Source of the DNA: Candidatus Bathyarchaeota archaeon
Lineage (GTDB): Archaea; Thermoproteota; Bathyarchaeia; Bathyarchaeales; Bathycorpusculaceae
Assembly (NCBI GenBank): GCA_026014615.1
Contig: JAOZHZ010000018.1
Coordinates: 1-64,000, forward strand
Direction of reading: 5' to 3'
Length of the DNA stretch: 64,000 nt
Part shown: positions 11,038-19,315 of the stretch, piece after piece
Position numbering within the stretch: position 1 is the stretch's first letter
Layout: the number at the start of each line of letters is the position of its first letter
Made by a program: the position numbers and the translations under genes
The notes under the pieces: model-generated
What the model saw: the letters and a program-made list of their open reading frames with translations, nothing else
The model's database searches: none
What the model was told of the DNA's origin: nothing

Positions 11038-13224
11038 TCATGGATAGGCATACGTTCCTTCTAACGCTACGTCAAAGAATTGCTGGATTAGGTCGGCATG
11101 CACGACAGCGGGGTCTACATCGGCAAAAACGTCAGGATGCATCCAATTTGCAAAGTATAGCAAACCAATGGGGTAGCGTATGCCTTGGAAAGCTTCGTAG
11201 GTACATAGATAAACCCGCCCGTTTTTGGCAGCGTTTGTGTCGCTTAATCCAGGTCGGCTAAGCAGTTCATCGCGTGCTGTTTCAAATGCGGTCAAGTTAC
11301 CTATTACTTCTTGCTCCATCATTTTGAGTATGATGTCGGGGTTTTGCTCTGCGACAAACTCAGGGCTAAGCACAGGAAAATCTTCGGTCATATCGGCAGC
11401 AATGTTTATGCCTCCAGCAGCAACCAAATGCCCATTTGAAGAGGTCCCCTCAGAGCAACTTTGCCAAGTGTAACCCCACTCAATGTAAACAGTTGGTTTT
11501 TCGCTTTCTGTTATGTTTGCGACACGGTCGATAACAATGTTCTCATAATGCGCCAAGAAATCGTTCAAAGCCGTAGCTTTTTCTTGGTTATCCAAGATGA
11601 ATCCAAAGTTTTCAATCAAATTGCTGATTTGCTCTGAATTGCTAGTCAACTCAACCATAGTAGGAACACCTGAGTTTTGGTATTGCTCCAAAAGAGTTGG
11701 GTTGTAATCTATGGTTGTGTCTAAGACTATCAAATCAGGCTCCATTGCCAGAACCTGCTCGACACTAGCGTAGTATGCGCATAGACCTAGATCAGGTTTT
11801 GACAGGAGCGATGGCGGAAAAATGCAATAGGACCCTCTACCGATAACAGAGTCTTCCCCGCCTAACCCGCTGATAATCATAGTTACAGCGCCGTCAAGGC
11901 AAACAATTCGTTCCACTGGAAGAGATAAAGTCAACTGCGTTCCCCGTCCATCCACAACGGTGACAATCTCGGGGTAAGCGAAGGTGCCGTTCAAAGGCTC
12001 TCCGAAGAACTGCTGAATCAACTCCTCATGAACTGCGCCAGGGTCGATGTCGGCAAACAGTGTTGGATGGAACCACTTGGCAAAATAAAGCAACCCAACA
12101 GGATAACGCATACCCTGAAAGACCGTCGGGCTATAACTGTAAACTCGCCCATCAATAACGGCGGTTGTATCATCTAATACGCCGCGATCTAGAAACGTGT
12201 TAATCGAAGTTTGATAGGATGTCATGTTCTTCTCTGAAGCTCCAAACTCCAGCAAAAGAATTACATCAGGATTTTTCTCAACTACGTACTCAGGGCTTAG
12301 TGTAGGATACCCTGAAGCTGACCCAGAAGCAATGTTTGAACCGCCTGCAGCAACTATATTTCCATGTGCTCCGCTTCCCTCAGCATAGCTCTGCCATTCA
12401 CCCCACTCAATGTACACTGCGGGCTTCTCACTATCCGTTACGTTTTCTAGTCGTTCGCCAACAAGGTTCTTGTAATAAGTCACGAAATCAATTATCTCTG
12501 TTGCAGTTGCCTCTTTTTCCAAGACTTCACCTAAAGTTTGGATACAATTTTCGAGACAAGTTACATTATTCATCAATTCAAGAACCACGGGGACGCCTGC
12601 GTTCTCAATTGCAGCCTTCGCTTCGGGATTGTAACTTAACATTGTGTCCGCAAAGACTACATCGGGTTCTAGCTCAAGCAACAGTTCGATGTTAGGGTCC
12701 GATGAAGAGTCGCCTACAACAGGAACCTGCGTAACTGTAGGAGGGAAAGTTGAGTATGAATCACGTCCAACAACCTTGTCTTCGCAACCTAAAGCACACA
12801 AAAGCTCAGTAAGACCAGAAGTAAGGCTTACAATACGGTTCACTGGAAGCGTCACAGTGACTTGAGTTCCAGTCACGTCAGTAACCACAATTGTCTTTTT
12901 GGGTTCAGCAGTAGGTGTGGGCGTGCTGGTTGGAGTAGTTGTTGGTATGGGAGTCGGCGAGTTTGTAGGAGAAGGCGAGGTGGAGGTTTGAGTTGGGGTA
13001 GAACTTGGTGTTGCGGTTGCTGTGGGAGATGCAGAAGGAGAAGCGGTGGGTGTTGAAGTAGGGCTTGAAGTTGGCGAAGATTGAGGTGACGCGGTGGGCG
13101 TTGGTGAGGGCGACGGTGAGGGTGTGGGTGATGATGAATAGAATAATGTGTAGGTTCCGTAAGCGGAAGCGCCAACAATCAATGCGATAAGGACTATGGC
13201 TAAAGCAGCGTAAGAGCGTTTCAA
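11038..13224 (-). CDS. Double-domain BtuF-like substrate-binding protein, membrane-anchored (copy 2)
   Basis: A paralogue of the protein at 1071 with the same plan: an N-terminal membrane anchor (1-30), a proline/threonine/serine stalk (about 30-110), and two BtuF-like domains (about 112-390 and 395-720). The first domain carries CALGC; in the second the equivalent position reads SGLGG, so the cysteine pair is lost. Both domains have ExxxEWG-type motifs (YIEWG) and the closing KWFHPTLFADI or NWMHPDVFADV. It leads an operon with cobN and cbiZ, so it is expected to deliver corrinoid for salvage. No permease gene accompanies it here; it may share the one at 1-1074. Start is TTG at 13224 with GGAGG nine bases upstream. 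Confidence 0.87.
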   Translation of the reverse strand: MKRSYAALAIVLIALIVGASAYGTYTLFYSSSPTPSPSPSPTPTASPQSSPTSSPTSTPTASPSASPTATATPSSTPTQTSTSPSPTNSPTPIPTTTPTSTPTPTAEPKKTIVVTDVTGTQVTVTLPVNRIVSLTSGLTELLCALGCEDKVVGRDSYSTFPPTVTQVPVVGDSSSDPNIELLLELEPDVVFADTMLSYNPEAKAAIENAGVPVVLELMNNVTCLENCIQTLGEVLEKEATATEIIDFVTYYKNLVGERLENVTDSEKPAVYIEWGEWQSYAEGSGAHGNIVAAGGSNIASGSASGYPTLSPEYVVEKNPDVILLLEFGASEKNMTSYQTSINTFLDRGVLDDTTAVIDGRVYSYSPTVFQGMRYPVGLLYFAKWFHPTLFADIDPGAVHEELIQQFFGEPLNGTFAYPEIVTVVDGRGTQLTLSLPVERIVCLDGAVTMIISGLGGEDSVIGRGSYCIFPPSLLSKPDLGLCAYYASVEQVLAMEPDLIVLDTTIDYNPTLLEQYQNSGVPTMVELTSNSEQISNLIENFGFILDNQEKATALNDFLAHYENIVIDRVANITESEKPTVYIEWGYTWQSCSEGTSSNGHLVAAGGINIAADMTEDFPVLSPEFVAEQNPDIILKMMEQEVIGNLTAFETARDELLSRPGLSDTNAAKNGRVYLCTYEAFQGIRYPIGLLYFANWMHPDVFADVDPAVVHADLIQQFFDVALEGTYAYP

Positions 13225-13372
13225 GATCTCGCCTCCATTGAGTCAAGAATGTGTACGGCTAATTCGAGGGTTAAGGGGTTAAAAGGTGGTGTTTGTGGAA
13301 TTTTTTTGGGAGAATTAACAGTGCTTGAAGGATATGTGTTCTGGCGTTGCAATTTGGATCAATTCCTTTTAT

Positions 13373-13407
13373 GGATGGTTTATCCAACTACCAACTTGTT
13401 ATATAAA
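13373..13407 (-). promoter_or_regulatory. Promoter with operator site 3 (cobN operon)
   Basis: On the minus strand a TATA box TTTATAT (13401-13407) precedes the operator, which on the plus strand reads GGATGGTTTATCCAACT at 13373-13389. It controls the operon starting at TTG 13224. This leaves a leader of roughly 150 bases, longer than at the other sites. About 30-50 bases upstream of the TATA box lies a perfect 22-bp palindrome centred on AACCATGGTT (13436-13457). Confidence 0.68.
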
Positions 13408-13435
13408 CTTTAATTTAATACAACTTAATCACAAG

Positions 13436-13457
13436 TTTATCAACCATGGTTGATAAA
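13436..13457. promoter_or_regulatory. Perfect 22-bp palindrome upstream of the cobN-operon promoter
   Basis: The palindrome is centred between 13446 and 13447, with core TCAACCATGGTTGA. It sits upstream of the TATA box at 13401-13407. AACCAAGGTT (5410-5419) occupies a comparable place before operator site 1, about 60 bases from the operator centre. It may be a second protein-binding site (activator or another regulator) or, less likely, an RNA hairpin, because it is outside the expected transcript of this promoter. Confidence 0.5.
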
Positions 13458-13509
13458 ACTTAACGAACACAAACCACACACCCCCAAACAACATACAGCG
13501 CGTTCGCAA

Positions 13510-13676
13510 CCGTAGATTAAAATTTAACGTCGGGGCTACGGGTGACCAGCCCGCCTCCCCGACGTTTCTGGCTACGACAGATGGCTACGTCTACGATGGT
13601 GCTATGGAAGCCATATCGCAAGACGGGAATCACAGAGAGAGACCAACTAACTGCGCCTTTTTTACGACATGACTTA
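13510..13676 (-). ncRNA. Candidate structured small RNA under a regulon promoter
   Basis: No reading frame of useful length lies here, yet the stretch is richer in GC and more structured than the flanking AT-rich spacer. A near-continuous hairpin spans 13526-13566: a 10-bp perfect stem, AACGTCGGGG with CCCCGACGTT, an inner stem CGGG/CCCG and loop CTGGTCA (minus strand). On the minus strand it is followed by TTAAATTTTAAT, which could act as a terminator. A second pairing, ATGGCT with AGCCAT, spans 13581-13614. A TATA box at 13698-13705 with the best operator copy faces this stretch and predicts a start near 13676, giving an RNA of about 160 bases. It could equally be a long 5' leader of the cobN operon. 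I see no match to the cobalamin riboswitch consensus. Plus-strand transcription cannot be excluded. Confidence 0.45.
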
Positions 13677-13678
13677 CA

Positions 13679-13706
13679 GGATGGATAATCCATCCAATTA
13701 TATAAG
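13679..13706 (-). promoter_or_regulatory. Promoter with operator site 4, the perfect palindrome
   Basis: GGATGGATAATCCATCC at 13679-13695 is a perfect 17-bp palindrome with a central A. It lies directly beside a TATA box TTATATAA (13698-13705). Since the operator follows the TATA box in the direction of transcription at the other five sites, this promoter should point leftward, into the structured stretch at 13510-13676 rather than into a protein gene. The TATA box itself is symmetrical, so rightward use cannot be ruled out, but that would only produce an antisense transcript of hemD. Confidence 0.65.
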
Positions 13707-13898
13707 ATTTATCTCAACTCAAATAGAACACAGGTTGAATAACTCAGATGCCGCCTGTTGCATCCATCTTAGACATGTAACGATTAACGTTTGCGCCCTT
13801 CAAGTGTTTGATAACATGGGGTTGAGTGTTTATCTACCGAACAAGAACGACGAAACGAAAGATACCAAAAAGAAAAAAAGAATCGTTAAACCCAACCA

Positions 13899-14717
13899 TC
13901 ACGGATGCCAGCAGTTGGCTAACGCATCTATCGCTTCCAGAAAAAGATGCTCCTCGGGCACCACACCAACCCGTACCTCCAGCTCAGCAAGAGTCTTAGC
14001 CGTTACTGGACCGATGGCAACAACAACCACTCTGTTTAAGGCAGCGGCTATGCTCGCCGTGGAAGAATACGCGCCAAGCATTTTAAACAGGTTCTTAACG
14101 CACAAGGAACTGCCAAAAACTATGGCGTCAATCCGCCCATCAGTCAAATCACGTAAGAATTTCTCGTTTACACCAGCAGTATCAACCGGAATAGCTGACT
14201 CGTAAACGTAAACTTCATCCACCAAAGCGCCAAGCTCCCGAAGCTTCTCCATCAACGCAGGGCTCGCCGCAGGGGTTCTGGGAATAAAAACCCGTTTACA
14301 TTTGATTTCACGCTGTTTTAGCACATTCAATACACCTTCTGAAGTGTACCGAGAAGGAACAAGATCCACGCGGATTTTGTTTGTTTGGAGTTCCTGCGCA
14401 GTTCTGGGACCAACAGCGATAACTACAGCCCGCCGTAACCCTTCCTCCAGCGAAGTTAACTGGTTTAAACGTTGAGCAGCATCAAGAAGATTAGTTACAC
14501 CGTTGACGCTCATGAAAATGACGTAATCAGCTTTTCCCACCGATAAACTTTCGATAAAACTCTTTACAGGTGCTAAATCGGTTGGCGCTTTAATCTCTAT
14601 AGTTGGGAAAAAGTAGGGGGTACCGCCCTTTCGTCGCACCATTTCGGCTTCTTCTTCCGCCTGACCACAAGGTCTAGTTATGGCTATAGTCTTGCCCTTT
14701 AACTGATCTTGAACCAT
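13899..14717 (-). CDS. hemD: Uroporphyrinogen-III synthase
   Basis: Cyclises hydroxymethylbilane with inversion of ring D to give uroporphyrinogen III, the last common precursor of siroheme, haem and corrinoids. The protein has 272 residues, the usual size, and shows the two-lobed HemD pattern: KTIAITRP near the start, YVIFMSVNGVTNLL, VIAVGPRTAQEL, then VFGSSLCVKNL and VVAIGPVTAKTLAEL. Sequence conservation in this family is low, but position at the end of a hemB-hemL-hemC-cobA operon settles the call. It overlaps the cobA end by 19 bases. Confidence 0.93.
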   Translation of the reverse strand: MVQDQLKGKTIAITRPCGQAEEEAEMVRRKGGTPYFFPTIEIKAPTDLAPVKSFIESLSVGKADYVIFMSVNGVTNLLDAAQRLNQLTSLEEGLRRAVVIAVGPRTAQELQTNKIRVDLVPSRYTSEGVLNVLKQREIKCKRVFIPRTPAASPALMEKLRELGALVDEVYVYESAIPVDTAGVNEKFLRDLTDGRIDAIVFGSSLCVKNLFKMLGAYSSTASIAAALNRVVVVAIGPVTAKTLAELEVRVGVVPEEHLFLEAIDALANCWHP

Positions 14718-15448
14718 GCAAGTTTCCCACCTAGATTAACCACTTCACCAATAACGATAACTGCAGGCGGCTGCACCTTTTCTTTTTCGGCTTCCTTTGC
14801 GATAGTGCCAATTTTGCCCATCAAGGTTTTCTGATGTTTGGTGGTTCCCTGCTGAATTATTGCTACTGGGGTGTCGGGGTTTAAGCCGCCGTCCAGCAGC
14901 TTCTTGGCTATGGATTCCAACGATTCCACCCCCATCAGGATAACAACTGTGTCAACTGACCCCGCAATCTTTGCCCAATCCACAACCCGCTCACCTTCTC
15001 CTGCACGGTGACCAGTAACGATGGCGACAGAAGAGGCAAAATCTCTGTGAGTCAGCGGAATGCCTGCATACATGGGGGCGGCAACTGACGAAGAAATTCC
15101 TGGAACTATCTCGAACTCTATCTTGTGTTCTGCCAAGGTTTCGGCTTCTTCTCCGCCCCTGCCGAAAATGAAGGGGTCACCGCCTTTCAGTCGAACCACA
15201 TTCTTCCCCGCTATAGCTTTTTCAACCAGCAAGTCGGTTATTTTTTCCTGTGGCACCACATGCTTGCCTGACCGTTTTCCAACATAGATTTTTTCAGCGC
15301 TGCTCGGGAAGAGGCGGATTATTTCTTCGCCGACCAATCGGTCATATACGACTACCTCGGCGGTTTTGATTAGCTCAGAAGCTTTTACAGTTAGCAATTT
15401 GGGGTCGCCGGGTCCAGCGCCCACGAGATATACTTTACCATGCACCAT
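14699..15448 (-). CDS. cobA: Uroporphyrinogen-III C-methyltransferase (SUMT)
   Basis: Transfers two methyl groups from SAM to C2 and C7 of uroporphyrinogen III, giving precorrin-2, the entry point to siroheme and cobalamin. The 249-residue protein has the tetrapyrrole methylase signature VYLVGAGPGDPKLLTVKA at the start, RLKGGDPFIFGRGGEEAE around residue 85-100, and PGISSSVAAPMYAGIPLTHR. It is a stand-alone SUMT, not fused to HemD or to a CysG-type dehydrogenase; those activities are encoded by neighbours. It overlaps hemC by 14 bases and hemD by 19 bases. Confidence 0.95.
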   Translation of the reverse strand: MVHGKVYLVGAGPGDPKLLTVKASELIKTAEVVVYDRLVGEEIIRLFPSSAEKIYVGKRSGKHVVPQEKITDLLVEKAIAGKNVVRLKGGDPFIFGRGGEEAETLAEHKIEFEIVPGISSSVAAPMYAGIPLTHRDFASSVAIVTGHRAGEGERVVDWAKIAGSVDTVVILMGVESLESIAKKLLDGGLNPDTPVAIIQQGTTKHQKTLMGKIGTIAKEAEKEKVQPPAVIVIGEVVNLGGKLAWFKIS

Positions 15449-16367
15449 ATTTTTCTCTCCATTTCAACTCGATGTCTTTTGCGCCTTGTTGTACGAGGCT
15501 TTCGGCAACTTGTTTACCTAGTAGTTCTGCTTCGTCGATTTTCCCTGTCGCGGAAGCTTCTATCTTGTTTTGTCCATCTAAGGTAAACATGACCCCGCGA
15601 AGAGACAAAGAACCTGCCTCAGCTTTCCCAACTGCCCCGATTGGGACACGGCAGCCGCCGCCAAGCTGCTTCATGAGGCTTCTTTCAGCCGTAACTTCCG
15701 CTCGTGTCTGAGGATGTTCTATGACCCGTAGAAACTTTATGGTTTCTTCATCGTTTTTTCGGGTGACTACAGCTAAGGCTCCTTGGCCAGGGGCAGACGG
15801 AAAAAGGTCCAGTGAGAAGCGTTCAGTAATTTGAGCGTCTAAACCCATTCTTTGGAGGCCTGCTTCCGCAACTATTATGCCGTCAACTTCGCCTTTTTTC
15901 ACCTTCTGAACGCGGGTATCAACATTGCCCCTTATTGGCTTTACTTCGATATCGGGTCTGAGATTTTTCACCTGCGCAAGTCGTCTGAGGCTGCCTGTCC
16001 CAATAACCGCGTTTTTCGGCAAGTCTTTTAGGTGTATGTTGTTTTTGGAAATGAGCACATCACAGGGTGAAGCCCGTTTAGGTACAGCAGCCACTACAGT
16101 GTCAGCTATTTCCACCGTGGGAACATCTTTTAAGCTGGCAACTGCAAAGTCAACTTCCTCGTTAACAAGAGCTTGGTCAATTTCTTTTTCAAAAATCCCT
16201 TGGCTGTCAATAGTGAAAAGCGGCTTTGAATGCTCCGTGTCACCCAGCGTCTTGATAATTTTGAGTTCAAACTCGTCTTTCGGGTATACCCGTTTGAGTT
16301 CGTCAAGGAAGTGTTGGGTTTGTATTCTGGAGAGCTTGCTGCCTCGCGTGCCGACAATGAACTTCAT
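15435..16367 (-). CDS. hemC: Porphobilinogen deaminase (hydroxymethylbilane synthase)
   Basis: Polymerises four porphobilinogens to hydroxymethylbilane. The 310-residue sequence has VGTRGSKLSRIQT at the start, the substrate/cofactor loop GSLRRLAQ, RGNVDTRV, and the dipyrromethane-cofactor cysteine in LGGGCRVPIGA. Length and motifs are normal. The ATG overlaps the hemL stop by four bases, and its own 3' end overlaps cobA by 14 bases, so the genes are tightly coupled. Confidence 0.96.
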   Translation of the reverse strand: MKFIVGTRGSKLSRIQTQHFLDELKRVYPKDEFELKIIKTLGDTEHSKPLFTIDSQGIFEKEIDQALVNEEVDFAVASLKDVPTVEIADTVVAAVPKRASPCDVLISKNNIHLKDLPKNAVIGTGSLRRLAQVKNLRPDIEVKPIRGNVDTRVQKVKKGEVDGIIVAEAGLQRMGLDAQITERFSLDLFPSAPGQGALAVVTRKNDEETIKFLRVIEHPQTRAEVTAERSLMKQLGGGCRVPIGAVGKAEAGSLSLRGVMFTLDGQNKIEASATGKIDEAELLGKQVAESLVQQGAKDIELKWREKYGAW

Positions 16368-17686
16368 TTAGTGGACCTACTCTTTTTTGATGCTGCATAC
16401 AAGGCCCCATCGAAAGCCTTGATTGTAAACTTTAAGTCTTCGTCAGAGTGAGCTGTAGATAGGAAGCATGTTTCAAACTGGGCGGGCGGAATGAACACAC
16501 CCTGATTTAGTAGTTCTTGGAAGTATGCTTGGAACTTCTGCAGGTCGGAGGTTTTTGCGGTTGCCATATCAGTTACAGGTTGGGATGTGAAGAAGATCTG
16601 GAACATAGAAGCGATGTTGTAAACCTGCGCGTCAACATGATAATTAGCTGCTAAATCCACAAGAGCACTCTTCAAGTCCGCGCAGTTCTTTTCGAGCTTG
16701 GGGTAAATATCGTTTTTCTTCTGGCTTAGGATGTTTAGGATTGTGTATCCTGCTGTTGCCGAAACGGGGTTGCCGCTGAAAGTTCCTGCCTGATAGACTT
16801 TCCCCGCGGGGGTAATGTGCTGCATAATTTCTTTTCGTCCCCCGTAAGCAGCGATGGGGAACCCTCCGCCCAGCACTTTACCTAAGGTGGTCATGTCGGG
16901 TTTCAAATTGAAGTAATCCTGTGCACCGCCAAGAGCAAGCCTGAAGCCTGTGATTATCTCGTCAAAAACTAAAACCGTACCGTATTCCTGAGTCAACTTC
17001 CTCAAATAACTCAGAAAGCCATTTTGGGGCAAAATCAAGCCGCCATTACCCATAACTGGCTCAACAATAACCGCGGCTATTTCATTGCCTTCCCGCTTAA
17101 AAGTTTCCTCCAACGCCTCACGGCTGTTGTAAGGCAAGACGATGGTGTTCTGGGTGGTTTCCTCGGGAATTCCCAGAGAAGTTGGAACTCCAAAAGTTGC
17201 CGCGCCCGAACCTGCTTTTACAAGAACATTATCGTGGGCGCCGTGGAAGCACCCTTCAAACTTCACTATTTTTTTTCTTCCGGTGAAGCCTCGGGTAGCC
17301 CTAATCGCATGCATGGTTGCCTCGGTACCGCTGTTGACCAAACGCAGCATTTCCACGCTTGGGTACAATTTCGAAATTAATTCGGCAAAATCTGTTTCCA
17401 GCGCCGTGGGGGCACCGTAAAGCGTGCCTTTTTTCAGTTGTTCTTTGACGGCGTTAAGGATTTCTGTATTTGCATGTCCAAAGAGCAAGGCACCGTACGC
17501 CATGCAGTAGTCCACGTATGCATTGCCGTCTGCGCCATACAGTTTTGAACCTTTAGCGTGGTCCACAAAGAAGGGGTTTGGGTCAAAAGCTCTAACGGGA
17601 CTGTTTACGCCGCCTGGCAAGATTTTCTTGGCTTTTTCGAATAGTTCTTGCGACTTGTTTTTTGTTTCTATTTTTGATTCAACCAT
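16364..17686 (-). CDS. hemL: Glutamate-1-semialdehyde 2,1-aminomutase
   Basis: PLP enzyme that converts glutamate-1-semialdehyde to 5-aminolevulinate, acting after HemA (divergent gene at 20948). The 440-residue protein shows FVDHAKGSKLYGADGNAYVDY, NSGTEATMHAIRATRGFTGR, the EPVMGN motif, FDEIITGFR, and the PLP lysine in TLGKVLGGGFP. It overlaps hemB at its start by 19 bases and hemC at its end by four. With HemA it shows that this organism makes aminolevulinate by the C5 route. Confidence 0.96.
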   Translation of the reverse strand: MVESKIETKNKSQELFEKAKKILPGGVNSPVRAFDPNPFFVDHAKGSKLYGADGNAYVDYCMAYGALLFGHANTEILNAVKEQLKKGTLYGAPTALETDFAELISKLYPSVEMLRLVNSGTEATMHAIRATRGFTGRKKIVKFEGCFHGAHDNVLVKAGSGAATFGVPTSLGIPEETTQNTIVLPYNSREALEETFKREGNEIAAVIVEPVMGNGGLILPQNGFLSYLRKLTQEYGTVLVFDEIITGFRLALGGAQDYFNLKPDMTTLGKVLGGGFPIAAYGGRKEIMQHITPAGKVYQAGTFSGNPVSATAGYTILNILSQKKNDIYPKLEKNCADLKSALVDLAANYHVDAQVYNIASMFQIFFTSQPVTDMATAKTSDLQKFQAYFQELLNQGVFIPPAQFETCFLSTAHSDEDLKFTIKAFDGALYAASKKSRSTK

Positions 17687-18648
17687 GTTTTCACGTCCTT
17701 TGCAAAGTAGGTTATTATAAGGTCTGCGCCTGCCCGTTTAATTCCCGCGAGAATTTCTAGGGCAACGCTTCCTTCATCTATCCAACCTTTTTCAGCGGCA
17801 GCTTTCACCATGGAGTATTCGCCGCTTACGTTGTAAGCAGCAACGGGCACGTTGAATGCCGATTTAACGCAACTAATTATATCCATGTACGAAAGTGCAG
17901 GCTTAACCATGATGATGTCTGCTCCCTCAGCTACGTCAAGCTCTGCTTCCCGTAACGCCTCTCTTTGGCTGCCGTAGCTCATCTGGTAACTTTTCCTGTT
18001 TCCGTACTGCGGCGTAGATTCTGCCGCTTCGCGGAAGGGTCCATAGAAGCTTGAAGAATACTTCACGGCGTACGACATTATGGCTGTTTGGTCAAAGCCT
18101 TCGTCATCTAAGCCTTCCCTTATGGTTTGCACTTGCCCATCCATCATAGCTGAAGGCGCAACCATATCTACTCCAGCGTGGGCTTGACTGATAGCTGTTT
18201 TTTGCAGAAGCTCCAACGTCGCATCATTTTCTACAGTGCCATTGTTGATTACGCCGCAGTGTCCGTGGCTGGTGTATTCGCAGAGGCAAACATCCCCGAT
18301 AACAACAAGTTCAGCTCCGAATTGGCTTTTCAGTTTTCGGATGGCTTTCTGAACGACGCCCTCTGCGGCGTATGCGCCTGAACCCACATCGTCTTTTTTT
18401 GCTGGAATTCCAAAAAGCATCACTGCCTTCACCTCCTGCTCCACCGCCTCACCGACCACGTCTACAACTTGCTTGACTGGAAGCCGATTATAACCGGGCA
18501 TTGAAGTTATTGGAATAGGAGTCGTTGCGTTTTCATCCACGAAAACTGGGTAAACCAACTGGCTTGGGCTTATTCTAACATCGTTCACCAGTTCCCGCAA
18601 TGCAGGGGTTCGGCGCAGCCTTCTCATTCGTATTGTTGGGAAACTCAT
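17668..18648 (-). CDS. hemB: Delta-aminolevulinic acid dehydratase (porphobilinogen synthase)
   Basis: Condenses two aminolevulinates to porphobilinogen. The 326-residue protein carries the zinc-site cysteines in DVCLCEYTSHGHCG, the Schiff-base lysine in MVKPALSYMDII and the other in the SYAVKYSSSFYGPFREA stretch. The cysteine site indicates the zinc-dependent form of the enzyme. It starts four bases after the precorrin-2 dehydrogenase-like gene and overlaps hemL. Confidence 0.96.
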   Translation of the reverse strand: MSFPTIRMRRLRRTPALRELVNDVRISPSQLVYPVFVDENATTPIPITSMPGYNRLPVKQVVDVVGEAVEQEVKAVMLFGIPAKKDDVGSGAYAAEGVVQKAIRKLKSQFGAELVVIGDVCLCEYTSHGHCGVINNGTVENDATLELLQKTAISQAHAGVDMVAPSAMMDGQVQTIREGLDDEGFDQTAIMSYAVKYSSSFYGPFREAAESTPQYGNRKSYQMSYGSQREALREAELDVAEGADIIMVKPALSYMDIISCVKSAFNVPVAAYNVSGEYSMVKAAAEKGWIDEGSVALEILAGIKRAGADLIITYFAKDVKTWLNQK

Positions 18649-18652
18649 TGTG

Positions 18653-19315
18653 CTATTTCTCCATTAGCTTGATTTCTTTTGTTACAATTTCTGTTGCCAT
18701 TTCCTTGGCTTCATCAAACTTGCCCTGTTTTAAGAGCCTTTGAACTGTTTCGTTTTGAAGGATTTTATAGAGTAGGGGTCTTCGAGTTTTCTGGTCCGAA
18801 ACCTGGCCTTTCAGGATACCCCTCATATATTCCTGCAGTTGCACTTGAAGCAAATCTTCGGGCGTGATTATCTTTTCTATTCGTTTTCTTATGATGCTTG
18901 CCATTGCGGGACTTTTTCCGCTGGTTGAGATGGCGATTCTTACGTCGCCGACTTTGGCGATGGCTGGAAGGATAAAGTCGCTTGTGGAGGGATTATCAGG
19001 AGCATAAACCATACATCCCGCTGATTTGGCTTGGCTGATAAGCTGAGCGTTAAGACCATGATCACTGGTAACAGCTACTAGCAACTCTGGCGTGGGGTTA
19101 AGGCTAGCAAAGAAAGCTTTTGCATCTTTAACATCTGCTTGTTGTAGTTTGATTTTTCCCTGTTTTTGCAACGTTTTAATGCCGCTGGAAAAAGCCCTGC
19201 TCACAACTAGAATCTTCGCGCCTGCTTCCAGAAAATCCCGAGTTTTCCTCAGGCTTTCTGAACCGCCTCCAACTACAACAACGTACTTTCCGACAGACTT
19301 GAGGTCTACGAGCAT
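18653..19315 (-). CDS. Precorrin-2 dehydrogenase / siroheme synthase family protein
   Basis: Expected to oxidise precorrin-2 to sirohydrochlorin with NAD, as the N-terminal part of CysG or Met8 does, and possibly to chelate iron. The N-terminal Rossmann region reads VVVVGGGSESLRKTRDFLEAGAKILVVS, followed by a Met8-type central region with SDFILPAIAKVGDVRIAISTSGKSPAMA and a helical tail. The length of 220 is normal for stand-alone archaeal versions. It overlaps the upstream amidotransferase gene by 10 bases and precedes hemB by four. Sirohydrochlorin would be the substrate of the CbiX domain encoded at 22253. Confidence 0.88.
   Translation of the reverse strand: MLVDLKSVGKYVVVVGGGSESLRKTRDFLEAGAKILVVSRAFSSGIKTLQKQGKIKLQQADVKDAKAFFASLNPTPELLVAVTSDHGLNAQLISQAKSAGCMVYAPDNPSTSDFILPAIAKVGDVRIAISTSGKSPAMASIIRKRIEKIITPEDLLQVQLQEYMRGILKGQVSDQKTRRPLLYKILQNETVQRLLKQGKFDEAKEMATEIVTKEIKLMEK

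Noticed and set aside
11583-11600. TCTTGGTTATCCAAGA, resembling the operator
   Set aside because: It lies inside the coding sequence of the second binding protein, without a TATA box, and the left arm does not match the consensus.
12862-13246. Open frames in three phases over the Pro/Thr/Ser stalk region
   Set aside because: They are shadows of the low-complexity stalk of the binding protein; such repeats stay open in several frames.
13500-13680. Cobalamin riboswitch at the cobN-operon leader
   Set aside because: I looked for the B12-box and the multi-stem core and found neither; the hairpins present do not follow that consensus.
13669-14205. 178-codon open frame on the plus strand
   Set aside because: It runs antisense to hemD and across operator site 4, has no family features and is explained by the codon pattern of hemD.
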